Source: an uncultured Acidaminococcus sp.
GTDB lineage: Bacteria; Bacillota; Negativicutes; Acidaminococcales; Acidaminococcaceae
Length of the DNA: 6,527 nucleotides
Reading direction: 5' to 3'
Assembly: GCA_900770265.1 (NCBI GenBank)
Contig: CAAGJR010000015.1
Span: 1 to 6,527 of the forward strand
Part shown: positions 1-6,119 of the stretch, in pieces
Numbering within the stretch: position 1 is the stretch's first letter
How the letters are laid out: the number at the start of each line of letters is the position of its first letter
Translations under genes and position numbers: made by a program
Notes under the pieces: model-generated
What the model was told of the DNA's origin: nothing
Seen by the model: the letters and a program-made list of their open reading frames with translations, nothing else
The model's database searches: none

Positions 1-156
1 ATTTTGAAGAGCCGCTTGGCTCTCAAATACTAGCTTTGATTTTTTAACCTGGTTTTCATCCAGGTGACTCGATCTCATCACTAAAAAGTGACTTGACCCG
101 CACATCTGTCAACAATATTTAGTTTTCAAGGTTCACCCTTGCCGCCTCATCGGCGA
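1..156 (-). promoter_or_regulatory. Probable rRNA operon leader, with the 16S gene expected just beyond the left edge
   Basis: Read on the minus strand, this untranslated stretch begins downstream of a strong promoter and carries TTGAAAACTAAATA (116-129), which resembles the boxA antitermination element of Firmicutes rRNA leaders. It then shows a series of short hairpins: TCACT/AGTGA around a T4 loop (near 79-91), ACCTGG/CCAGGT (near 48-66), and a stem AGAGCC/GGCTCT with a 4-nt loop at 8-23 that extends through TTTG/CAAA with one bulged base. No open reading frame of note occurs. A promoter, then boxA, then processing stems is typical of the region before 16S rRNA. No 16S sequence lies inside the window, so the identity is inferred. 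A leader for a tRNA cluster or another stable RNA is the main alternative. Confidence 0.65.
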
Positions 157-163
157 CTTGATT

Positions 164-192
164 ATAATATCACGGGTCCCGGTATTTGTCAA
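164..192 (-). promoter_or_regulatory. Strong sigma-A-type promoter, probably for an rRNA operon
   Basis: On the minus strand a perfect -35 box TTGACA (187-192) is followed after 17 bp by TATTAT (164-169). A TATAAT overlaps at 161-166 but with a less favourable 20-bp spacing. The promoter lies about 10 bp downstream of the scfB terminator and points left into the boxA-bearing leader, so it starts a new unit rather than serving the genes described here. The near-consensus boxes fit a stable-RNA promoter. Confidence 0.75.
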
Positions 193-202
193 CAACAAAA
201 TG

Positions 203-235
203 AAAAAAGGTGGCGAAAAATTTTCGCCACCTTTT
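203..235 (-). terminator. Rho-independent terminator of the scfA-scfB unit
   Basis: A perfect 14-bp inverted repeat (205-218 with 222-235, GC core GGTGGCG/CGCCACC) has a 3-nt loop. On the minus strand the stem runs into six T residues (positions 208 down to 203). This is a textbook intrinsic terminator for transcripts leaving scfB and insulates the downstream rRNA-type promoter. On the plus strand the tail is only four T, so termination in that direction would be weaker, and no plus-strand gene needs it. Confidence 0.92.
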
Positions 236-245
236 CACCTCTTGC

Positions 246-315
246 CACTAGCCACTGATCACCAGCCACTAGTCTTTTATCACTAGCCACTAACCACTAA
301 TCACTAGCCACTAAT
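246..315. repeat. Tandem heptamer repeat, consensus CACTARY, ten units in phase
   Basis: Ten consecutive 7-bp units fill the space between the scfB stop codon and its terminator: CACTAGC, CACTGAT, CACCAGC, CACTAGT, CTTTTAT, CACTAGC, CACTAAC, CACTAAT, CACTAGC, CACTAAT. Nine match CACTARY closely. One (274-280) has diverged but keeps the 7-bp phase. On the minus strand the unit reads RYTAGTG. The array starts 5 nt after the scfB stop codon, is non-coding, and would form part of the scfB 3' untranslated region. It resembles the heptanucleotide short tandem repeats of bacterial intergenic DNA. The function is unknown. Confidence 0.9.
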
Positions 316-319
316 GGTT

Positions 320-1729
320 TTACTTCTTCTCCACCTGGAACTTGAAGTTGTCGATGACGGGCCGATGATCCGCGCCGCCTTCTTTCACGTCTTCCGTCAG
401 CAGAGCCTGCACGATGATGGCCATTTCCAGACGCTTCTTCTGGATCTTGCAGCCATAGGCGTAGGGTTTCTCGATGGTGCCGTTCACCAGGTCAGCGTTG
501 GCATGGCAGCCGCCGCTGCAGAAGAACCGGGCCCAGCAGGTGCGGCAGTCTTCCTTCTTCATCACATGCATATGACGGAAGTACTGCACCATATCCTTCT
601 TCACGATGCCCGTGTCCAGGGTGCCCATCTTGTATTTTTCCCGGCCCACGAACTGATGGCAGGGATAGATATCCCCTTCCGGGGTGATGGCGAAGTATTC
701 ATGGCCTGCGCCGCAGCCGGCCAGCCGTTTGGCCACGCAGGGACCGTTGTCCAGGGCCACGTTGAAGTGGAAGAAGTCGAAGGGTTCTCCCGCCCGTTTC
801 TTGGCCAGGTAGGCCCGGGCCAGTTTTTCGTATTCCTTGTCCAGGATGGGCCAGTCTTCCTCGGTCAGTACCCAGGGTTCCGTGGTGCCCACCACCGGTT
901 CCATGGAAATCTCGGAGCCCACATCCAGCATGGCCAGCACATCATCGCAGAAGTGCGGGTTGTAATGGGTATAGGTGCCCCGCAGGTAGTAGTTCTTCCC
1001 GTGGCGGGATTCGATGACCTTCCGGAAGCCCTTTACGGCCGCATCGTAGGAGCCCACATGGCCGGGATACGGACGCATATGGTCGTGGGTCTTCTTGCTG
1101 CCGTCCAGGGACAGCACCAGCATCACCCGGTTGTCGTTCAGGTACTTCACGATTTCGTCGGTGAGCAGGGTGCCGTTGGTGGTCAGGGTCAGCTTGATGT
1201 TCTTGCCGGTTTCCTTTTCCCGCTGGCGCACATAGTCCACGATGTATTTCACCACAGGCATGTTCATGAGGGGTTCGCCGCCGAACAGGTCCAGCTCCAG
1301 GTTGTGCCTCTGTTTGCTGCCCTTGATGGCGAATTCGATGGCCTTCCGGGCCACTTCCTTGCTCATGAGGGCACGGTGGCCGCCGAAGTCCCCGGTGTCG
1401 GCGAAGCAGTAGCCGCAGCGCAGGTTGCAGTCGTGGGCCACATGCAGGCACAGGGATTTCAGCACCGGTTCATCAGAGAACGTATCGGGGACCGGGAAAT
1501 CCGGAGAGAACAGCAGTCCCTGTTTCTGCAGGTCCTGCAGTTCGTCCAGGGCTTCGTCGATGTCCTCTTTGGGATATTTCCCCGCAAAGTGTGCCTTGGT
1601 TTCTTCCACGTTCTTGCCGTCGTAAAAGCCCAGCAAATCATAAATCATGGCGTCGATGATGTGTACGGCGCCGCTGTTCACGTCCAGGACCACATAGTTG
1701 TCGTCCAGATGCATTCTATGGATCAGCAA
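320..1729 (-). CDS. scfB: Radical SAM/SPASM SCIFF peptide maturase (thioether-forming)
   Basis: This cytoplasmic iron-sulfur enzyme should cleave S-adenosylmethionine and join cysteine sulfur to a non-alpha carbon in the SCIFF precursor. Residues 1-90 form the leader-binding N-terminal region (LDVNSGAVHIID at 15-26), as in CteB-type maturases. The radical SAM motif CNLRCGYC holds the cluster cysteines C101, C105 and C108, and GGEP follows at 150-153. The SPASM domain is complete: C339-x12-G-x4-C357, then C395-x2-C398-x5-C404-x3-C408 and C427, enough for two auxiliary 4Fe-4S clusters. The length of 469 residues is normal. I chose the TTG start because an AGAAGGGCGG ribosome binding site sits just upstream, an in-frame stop lies seven codons before it, and the family keeps these first residues. 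The first ATG is five codons later, too far from that site. The gene lies 79 nt downstream of scfA and is probably cotranscribed with it. Confidence 0.93.
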   Translation of the reverse strand: MLIHRMHLDDNYVVLDVNSGAVHIIDAMIYDLLGFYDGKNVEETKAHFAGKYPKEDIDEALDELQDLQKQGLLFSPDFPVPDTFSDEPVLKSLCLHVAHDCNLRCGYCFADTGDFGGHRALMSKEVARKAIEFAIKGSKQRHNLELDLFGGEPLMNMPVVKYIVDYVRQREKETGKNIKLTLTTNGTLLTDEIVKYLNDNRVMLVLSLDGSKKTHDHMRPYPGHVGSYDAAVKGFRKVIESRHGKNYYLRGTYTHYNPHFCDDVLAMLDVGSEISMEPVVGTTEPWVLTEEDWPILDKEYEKLARAYLAKKRAGEPFDFFHFNVALDNGPCVAKRLAGCGAGHEYFAITPEGDIYPCHQFVGREKYKMGTLDTGIVKKDMVQYFRHMHVMKKEDCRTCWARFFCSGGCHANADLVNGTIEKPYAYGCKIQKKRLEMAIIVQALLTEDVKEGGADHRPVIDNFKFQVEKK

Positions 1730-1766
1730 AATATATCCGCCCTTCTGTTACAAGTTACAAAGAAAT

Positions 1767-1790
1767 GGCTCCCCGCTCATGCAGGGAGCC
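1767..1790 (-). terminator. Attenuator-like hairpin between scfA and scfB
   Basis: On the minus strand GGCTCCC and GGGAGCC form a perfect 7-bp stem around a 10-nt loop, followed by the only partly T-rich ATTTCTTTG. It lies 18 nt past the scfA stop codon and about 37 nt before the scfB TTG. A leaky terminator or RNA-stabilising stem here would give more precursor peptide than enzyme, as commonly inferred for peptide-modification operons. The weak T tract argues against full termination. A tandem GTTACAA GTTACAA (1747-1760) lies between the stem and the scfB ribosome binding site. Confidence 0.5.
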
Positions 1791-1808
1791 TCCATTGCAT
1801 AACCGAAA

Positions 1809-1952
1809 TTATGCTTTTTCGCAAACCTGGTTGCCTACCGTGCAGGAAGTTTTGCAGGCAGATTGGCAGGATGCCGGGCATTCGCCGCAGCCGCCGGTTC
1901 TCAGGGTCTTTTTCAGCATTTCTTTATTCACAGTTTTGATTCTCTTTGCCAT
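1809..1952 (-). CDS. scfA: SCIFF ranthipeptide precursor (six cysteines in forty-five residues)
   Basis: This 47-residue ORF encodes the peptide substrate of the adjacent radical SAM maturase. The N-terminal half is lysine-rich, starts MAKRIKTVNKEMLKKTL and acts as the recognition leader. The C-terminal core has six cysteines at 22, 25, 29, 33, 37 and 44, in the arrangement GGCGECPASCQSAC followed by KTSCTVGNQVCEKA. This matches the highly conserved SCIFF family in length, cysteine spacing and the TSCTVGNQ-C end. From my recollection of CteA of Clostridium thermocellum, the thioether joins a Cys to a Thr five residues later, and C33 and T38 are in equivalent positions here. The start is firm: AGGGAGGA (1960-1967) sits 7 nt before the ATG. 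The gene has its own promoter and is followed by a hairpin and then scfB. The biological role of the SCIFF product is not established. Confidence 0.95.
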   Translation of the reverse strand: MAKRIKTVNKEMLKKTLRTGGCGECPASCQSACKTSCTVGNQVCEKA

Positions 1953-1985
1953 AATCGTTTCCTCCCTATCTCAAGTCTATACCTC

Positions 1986-2014
1986 ATTGTATCTGTTTTT
2001 CCACCAGAACGCAA
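1986..2014 (-). promoter_or_regulatory. Probable promoter of scfA-scfB
   Basis: On the minus strand TTGCGT (2009-2014), a 17-bp spacer and TACAAT (1986-1991, five of six matches to TATAAT) lie in the 96-bp gap upstream of scfA. Transcription would start near 1979 and give a leader of about 26 nt containing the strong ribosome binding site. The -35 box is weak, so the call rests on the spacing, the -10 box and the position. Confidence 0.55.
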
Positions 2015-2022
2015 GACCTTAA

Positions 2023-2037
2023 CCGGGAGTTTCCCGG
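2023..2037 (-). terminator. Weak hairpin after the deacetylase gene, possible partial terminator
   Basis: CCGGGA/TCCCGG form a 6-bp stem with a 3-nt loop, 12 nt after the deacetylase stop codon. On the minus strand it is followed by TTAAGGTCTTG, with no real T run, so it may only slow or partly stop transcription, or protect the 3' end. Read-through from the rapZ operon into scfA therefore cannot be excluded. Confidence 0.4.
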
Positions 2038-2048
2038 ATTTCGGCCGC

Positions 2049-2903
2049 TCAGTTCAGATGGAGTTTCGCTCTCAATTGATAGTATTTGGCGATGACCCAG
2101 TTGGAGTCGATGCCGGTCTGGTCGATGTAGCTCTGCATCTGGGCCCGTTTCAGGTCATACTGGAAGCAGCCCAGGTTCTCCGGATGGTTCTGGAACACGT
2201 TCACCCGGCGCAGCCGCATGAGCGGTGTCTTGTCGGTGTTCACGCCCACCCGGCCGTCCACGCCGGCAATGTACCCGGCCTTTTCCACCTGAGCGGCGAT
2301 GGCGTCGCTGGCAGAGCCGTTGGGGTAAGAGAACGTCAGCCCTTCCGGCGGATTGTAGATGCCCTTCATGTGCTGCATAGACGTGGTCAGTTCATAATCC
2401 ACCTGTTCCGGGGTCATGTTCTCCAGGGGTTTGTGGTTGAAGGTATGAGAGCCCAGGGCCCAGCCGTACTTCAGCAGTTCATGTTCCTGGTTCCAGTCCA
2501 GGTAACCGGGCCAGCCTTCGTATTTCACGGCCATGTACATATTGCCCACGAAGCCGTATTTTTTCAGGATGGGAGCAGCGTAGGTCAGGTTGTCCAGATA
2601 CCCGTCGTCAAAGATCAGCACACAGGTCTTGCGGAATTTCTTCCCTTCCTTGCGGCCCTTCACATAGTCCGCCAGGGTAATGGTCTTCCAGCCGTTGTCC
2701 TTCAGGTATTTCATCTGCTCTTCAAAAGCTTCCGGCGGCATGGTATACGGGTCGTCATGGCCCGGTTCCACCCGGTGATAAGCGAAGATCGGCACCGTTT
2801 CCTCACAGAAGCGGGGGAAATCCGCCTTTACATATTCATAGCCGCCGTACCCGATTCCACACAGTACAGCCAGGATTGCCAACACGATGATCAGTTTTTT
2901 CAT
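2049..2903 (-). CDS. Membrane-anchored polysaccharide deacetylase (CE4 family, PgaB/IcaB type)
   Basis: This is a probable metal-dependent de-N-acetylase of amino-sugar polymers, acting outside the cytoplasmic membrane. Residues 4-22 form a hydrophobic signal anchor. C15 is not in a proper lipobox, because the residue before it is Leu. After a linker comes PIFAYHRVEPG (38-48) and an EEQMKYLKDNGW segment, as in PgaB/IcaB-like proteins. CE4 motif 1 is LIFDDGY (96-102), with D99 the likely base and D100 a metal ligand. Motif 2 is SHTFNH (152-157), with H153 and H157 as metal ligands. FSYPNG (191-196) stands for motif 3. At 284 residues it is complete. The ATG overlaps the whiA stop codon by 4 bp (ATGA), so it is translationally coupled as the last gene of the rapZ operon. 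The substrate is uncertain: poly-GlcNAc, peptidoglycan or another envelope glycan. Confidence 0.88.
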   Translation of the reverse strand: MKKLIIVLAILAVLCGIGYGGYEYVKADFPRFCEETVPIFAYHRVEPGHDDPYTMPPEAFEEQMKYLKDNGWKTITLADYVKGRKEGKKFRKTCVLIFDDGYLDNLTYAAPILKKYGFVGNMYMAVKYEGWPGYLDWNQEHELLKYGWALGSHTFNHKPLENMTPEQVDYELTTSMQHMKGIYNPPEGLTFSYPNGSASDAIAAQVEKAGYIAGVDGRVGVNTDKTPLMRLRRVNVFQNHPENLGCFQYDLKRAQMQSYIDQTGIDSNWVIAKYYQLRAKLHLN

Positions 2904-3829
2904 TGCTCCCCATCCTTCAATTTTTCTGCTATCGTTTCCAATTTTTTCAGCCGGTGGTTAAAGCCCGATTTGCCCACATTGTCCTCGGTCAGTGCTGCCA
3001 GTTCCCCCACCGAAAGGTCCTGGTGCTCACGCCGGAGCCGGGCCGCCTCCTGCAGGGCTTCCGGCAGGGTGCTGAGCCCCACCGTGTCCTCGATGACCCG
3101 GATGGCACGGAGCGTCCGTACCGCCGCCTTCACCACCTTGTTCAGGTTGGCGGTCTCGCAGTTCACCTGCCGGTTCACCTGGTTGCGCATATCCTTCAGC
3201 ACCCGCACATTCTCGAATTCCAGGTAGGAATGCTGCGCCCCGATCAGAGAAAGGAACGAAGCAATGGCATTGCCTTCTTTCAGATAGACAATGTACGAAT
3301 TCTTCCGGTCCACGATCCGTGCCGGCAGGCTGTAGCCCTTCATGATTTTCTGGATGAACTGCCCCATATCCATCGTATCGCAGATCAATTCCAGATGATA
3401 ATCGCTGATGGGCTTGTTCACCGATCCCCCTGCCAGGAACACGCCCCGCAGGAACGCCCGTTTTTCTCCATCTTTCCGCAGCAGGACGCTGCCGGCCTCA
3501 TCCAGAGGCGACAGCAGATGGAGCCGGCTCAGGGCCGCCCGGGCCTCGTCCGAAGGGATCACGTGCACCTGGTACCGGTTGTTCTTCTTCAGCCGCCGGC
3601 TCCGGGTCACGATGACCTCCGTCTGCACCGGGAAGTTGTTCTTCAAAAGCCGCAGCACCCGCCGGGCCAGGGCTGCGTTTTCTGTGGTGAAGTGGATGCC
3701 CACCTTGCGGCCACTCAGGGACACGGACCCGCTGATCCGCAGCAGGCCGAACAGTTCCGCCTGCTCACAGCCGTGGTCCTCGCCCTCCAGCCGGGCCACT
3801 TCATTTTTCACATCATGGGAAAACGACAT
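2900..3829 (-). CDS. whiA: DNA-binding regulator WhiA
   Basis: WhiA is a DNA-binding protein derived from LAGLIDADG homing endonucleases. It controls sporulation septation in Streptomyces and influences cell division and chromosome segregation in Bacillus subtilis (YvcL). The 309 residues are full length. The N-terminal region opens MSFSHDVKNEVAR. The endonuclease-like core carries LRGVFLAGGSVNKP (127-140) in place of an active LAGLIDADG motif. A conserved stretch covers 207-236 and includes MRNQVNRQVNCETAN. The C-terminal helix-turn-helix is visible as LSVGELAAL then NVGKSGFNHRLKKL (272-297). The ATG lies 2 nt after the yvcK stop codon, with AAGGAG within the yvcK 3' end as ribosome binding site. 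It may bind its own operon promoter, but I cannot identify a site with confidence. Confidence 0.96.
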   Translation of the reverse strand: MSFSHDVKNEVARLEGEDHGCEQAELFGLLRISGSVSLSGRKVGIHFTTENAALARRVLRLLKNNFPVQTEVIVTRSRRLKKNNRYQVHVIPSDEARAALSRLHLLSPLDEAGSVLLRKDGEKRAFLRGVFLAGGSVNKPISDYHLELICDTMDMGQFIQKIMKGYSLPARIVDRKNSYIVYLKEGNAIASFLSLIGAQHSYLEFENVRVLKDMRNQVNRQVNCETANLNKVVKAAVRTLRAIRVIEDTVGLSTLPEALQEAARLRREHQDLSVGELAALTEDNVGKSGFNHRLKKLETIAEKLKDGEQ

Positions 3830-3831
3830 GG

Positions 3832-5208
3832 TCAGCTCTCCTTCTTATGGGCATGCTTCCGCAGCTCCTGCATGGTCTGCCGGGCGAAGAAATAATCAAA
3901 GAAGCGGATGCCCTTACCGAACAACTTCAGCCGGTAGATCAGGGCGATGATGGCTTTGGCCAGTTTCAGCGGATTATGACGCACCAGATCACTGTCGTTC
4001 AGCAGTTTGGCCGGTACGCAGTCGATGCCCAGCTTCTCGATTTTCTCCACATCCGGCGTTACCGGCATGGCTCCTTCTTTTTCGTACTTGGCCAGAGTCT
4101 CCGGTGCCGCCTTCTGTTCATTGACAATCACATAATCCAGACACTGACAGCCCATATGACGGATGATGGCCTGGACATGTTCATAAGCCCCGTAGCCGTC
4201 GGTTTCCCCGGGCTGGGTCATCACGTTGCACACATAGATCTTCACGGCCTTGGACTTGATGACCGCATCCCGGATCCCGGGTACGATCAGGCTGGCCAGT
4301 ACACTGGTGTACAGACTGCCCGGTCCCAGGATAATGGCGTCTGCCTTCATAATGGCGTCCACCGCCCGCTGGGAGGCCTTCGGGTTCTCCGGCTCCGTCA
4401 TCAGTTTCACGATCTTGTGGGGGGACGCGGTGATGGAACTTTCCCCAATCACCGTGCTGCCGTCATCCATCAAGGCCTTCAGCTGGATGTTGTCCGTGGT
4501 GTTGGGCCACACGTGGCCCCGCACCTTCAGGATCTCGCAGGTGGCCGCGATGCCTTTTTCCATGTCGCCGCCCTCCACATCGCTCATGGCCGCAATGAAC
4601 AGATTGCCCAGGTTATGGCCGCTGAGGGCGCTGCTCTTGAAGCGATACTGCATGACCTTTTCCATCAGGGGTTCCGTATCGGACAGTGCCACCAGGCAGT
4701 TCCGCATATCCCCGGGAGGCAGGATGCCCAGTTCTTTCCGCAGCCGGCCGGAGGAGCCCCCGTCGTCGGCCGTGGTCACCACCGCCGTACAGTTGTTGGT
4801 GATGAGCTTGATGCCCCGCAGCAGCACGGAAAGACCGGTGCCGCCGCCGATGACCACTACGCTGGGCCCTTTATCCAGTTTCTGCTGGGTGAAGATCAGT
4901 TCCCGCAGGGATTCCTTTTCCCCGGGCATCACCGCATTGATCACCGTCTTGATCACATGGGCGGCCCCCAGGGCCATGCACACCAGCCCCACAAACACAC
5001 TGAAGGCCCCCAGGGCCGTAATGGTGGACTGGTAATATTCCCCTCCAAAATAATTGATGAAGTTCAGGACCAGGGTTTCCAAAAGGCCCACGAACTGGTA
5101 GTTAAAGATTAAAGTGACCCCCACGCAGGCCAGTACCGTACCCAGCGCAAAAAGGAACAGCCAGCGCTTCAGGTTCAGCCCCGGGTATAACCACTTTATC
5201 CATTTCAT
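3832..5208 (-). CDS. yvcK: YvcK/GlmR family gluconeogenesis factor with N-terminal membrane domain
   Basis: This is a CofD-like (2-phospho-L-lactate transferase fold) protein. The Bacillus subtilis homologue binds UDP-GlcNAc and supports cell-wall precursor supply on gluconeogenic carbon sources. The conserved domain starts near residue 114: GGGTGLS (121-127), ADDGGSSGRLR (147-157), PPGDMRN (164-170), HNLGN (198-202), GPGSLYTS (295-302) and VRHNPLKL (409-416). Ahead of it are about 112 extra residues with two hydrophobic helices (about 14-36 and 66-86) and basic residues outside them, which should hold the catalytic-like domain on the cytoplasmic face of the membrane. The total of 458 residues compares with roughly 320 for the soluble form. 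The ATG follows AGGTGA at good spacing, overlapping the rapZ stop codon. The membrane form occurs in other Firmicutes. Whether it alters function is unknown. Confidence 0.94.
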   Translation of the reverse strand: MKWIKWLYPGLNLKRWLFLFALGTVLACVGVTLIFNYQFVGLLETLVLNFINYFGGEYYQSTITALGAFSVFVGLVCMALGAAHVIKTVINAVMPGEKESLRELIFTQQKLDKGPSVVVIGGGTGLSVLLRGIKLITNNCTAVVTTADDGGSSGRLRKELGILPPGDMRNCLVALSDTEPLMEKVMQYRFKSSALSGHNLGNLFIAAMSDVEGGDMEKGIAATCEILKVRGHVWPNTTDNIQLKALMDDGSTVIGESSITASPHKIVKLMTEPENPKASQRAVDAIMKADAIILGPGSLYTSVLASLIVPGIRDAVIKSKAVKIYVCNVMTQPGETDGYGAYEHVQAIIRHMGCQCLDYVIVNEQKAAPETLAKYEKEGAMPVTPDVEKIEKLGIDCVPAKLLNDSDLVRHNPLKLAKAIIALIYRLKLFGKGIRFFDYFFARQTMQELRKHAHKKES

Positions 5209-5218
5209 ATGCGTTCAC

Positions 5219-6079
5219 CTATTTCTTGATCAAATCTCGATGGATCACCTGTACCCCATAGCCACAGGTTTCGATGAATTTTCCCAGCTGGTTGGCGATG
5301 AACACGCTCCGGTGCCGTCCGCCAGTGCAGCCCACGCCGATCATCAGCTGACTCTTTCCTTCCTGTACATACTGGGGCAGCAGGAACTGGACCAGGGCAA
5401 ACAGCCGCTTCTCGAATTCCTCCGTCACAGGTTTTTCCTGGATGTAATCGATCACAGGCTGGTCATTGCCGCACTGGTTCTTCAGTTCCGGGATATAGAA
5501 CGGATTGGGAAGGAACCGCACATCGAACACCATGTCGCAATCCAGCGGAAGGCCGTATTTGAACCCGAAGGACTGGACCACGATATTCATGGGAGGCAGT
5601 TCTCCCCCCTTGCCGAACAGCTGGATGATCTTGTTACGCAGCTGCTTCGTAGTGGTGCGGGACGTATCGATGATGGTAGTGGCCCGCCGCCGCACCTGGC
5701 TCAGGATTTCCCGTTCCCTGGCGATATCGGCACTGAGGCCGTTTTCGCCCGCCAGAGGATGACGCCGCCGGGTCTCCTTGTAACGCCGTACCAGAGTGGC
5801 ATCATCCGCGTCCAGAAAGACCAGTTCATAATGGATGCCCCCCTGGGTCAGTTTATCCAGCACTTTGCTGAAATCCTTGAAGAATTTTCCGCCCCGGATA
5901 TCCACCACCAGGGCCAGCTGTGCATTCTGGTTCTTGGTCTGCAGACACAGCTCAATGAATTTCGGAATAAAGGTCGGGGGAAGATTGTCCACACAAAAAT
6001 AGCCCAGATCTTCCAGCGTACGCATAACCTGCGTCTTCCCCGCGCCGGACATCCCTGTGATGAGTAACGTTCTCGTCAT
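5219..6079 (-). CDS. rapZ: RapZ/YvcJ family nucleotide-binding RNase adapter
   Basis: This P-loop ATP/GTP-binding protein, counting residues from the upstream ATG at 6085, has Walker A GMSGAGKT (11-18), a Walker B-like VVDIRGG (60-66), DVRFLPNP (188-195) and the C-terminal GCTGGRHRSV (252-261) that marks the RapZ RNA/metabolite-binding half. In Escherichia coli RapZ guides RNase E to the sRNA GlmZ and senses glucosamine-6-phosphate. In Firmicutes the homologue YvcJ is a GTPase-like protein beside yvcK, and its role is less clear. Two in-frame ATGs sit 6 nt apart. GGGGGTGG (6087-6094) leaves 1 nt to the first and 7 nt to the second (6079), so I prefer the second, giving 286 residues. The start at 6085 is the alternative (288 residues). 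It is the first gene of the operon, followed directly by yvcK. Confidence 0.95.
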   Translation of the reverse strand: MTRTLLITGMSGAGKTQVMRTLEDLGYFCVDNLPPTFIPKFIELCLQTKNQNAQLALVVDIRGGKFFKDFSKVLDKLTQGGIHYELVFLDADDATLVRRYKETRRRHPLAGENGLSADIAREREILSQVRRRATTIIDTSRTTTKQLRNKIIQLFGKGGELPPMNIVVQSFGFKYGLPLDCDMVFDVRFLPNPFYIPELKNQCGNDQPVIDYIQEKPVTEEFEKRLFALVQFLLPQYVQEGKSQLMIGVGCTGGRHRSVFIANQLGKFIETCGYGVQVIHRDLIKK

Positions 6080-6119
6080 TGGCATTCCACCCCCAGAAAC
6101 AAAAAGTATGGTACAGAAT

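Noticed and set aside
84..112. Second TTGACA (107-112) in the leader as a tandem rRNA promoter
   Set aside because: At 17-bp spacing the -10 position reads ACTTTT, and nothing better occurs nearby. It also lies downstream of boxA, where a promoter would be unexpected.
246..315. Heptamer array as a CRISPR array
   Set aside because: Units of 7 bp follow one another without spacers, and there are no cas genes, so it is a simple tandem repeat.
314..1939. Long plus-strand ORF (541 codons) opposite scfB and scfA
   Set aside because: It is antisense to a clear radical SAM gene with complete cluster motifs. Its translation is low-complexity (rich in His, Val, Gly, Gln) with no recognisable domain and no good ribosome binding site.
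2049..2903. Deacetylase as a lipoprotein anchored at C15
   Set aside because: The residues before C15 are A-V-L. A lipobox needs a small residue (G, A or S) just before the cysteine, so an uncleaved signal anchor is more likely.
1863..3227. Plus-strand ORF of 454 codons opposite the deacetylase and the whiA 3' end
   Set aside because: It runs antisense through two genes with firm family motifs, and its product resembles nothing recognisable.
2903..3895. Plus-strand ORF of 330 codons opposite whiA
   Set aside because: It mirrors the whiA frame, is His/Gln/Pro-rich without domains, and is a by-product of GC-rich codon use.
3847..5112. Plus-strand ORF of 421 codons opposite yvcK
   Set aside because: It is antisense to the conserved yvcK domain. 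The His- and Gly-rich translation shows no family motif.
5114..6067. Plus-strand ORF of 317 codons opposite rapZ
   Set aside because: It is the shadow of rapZ, which has intact Walker A and C-terminal motifs.
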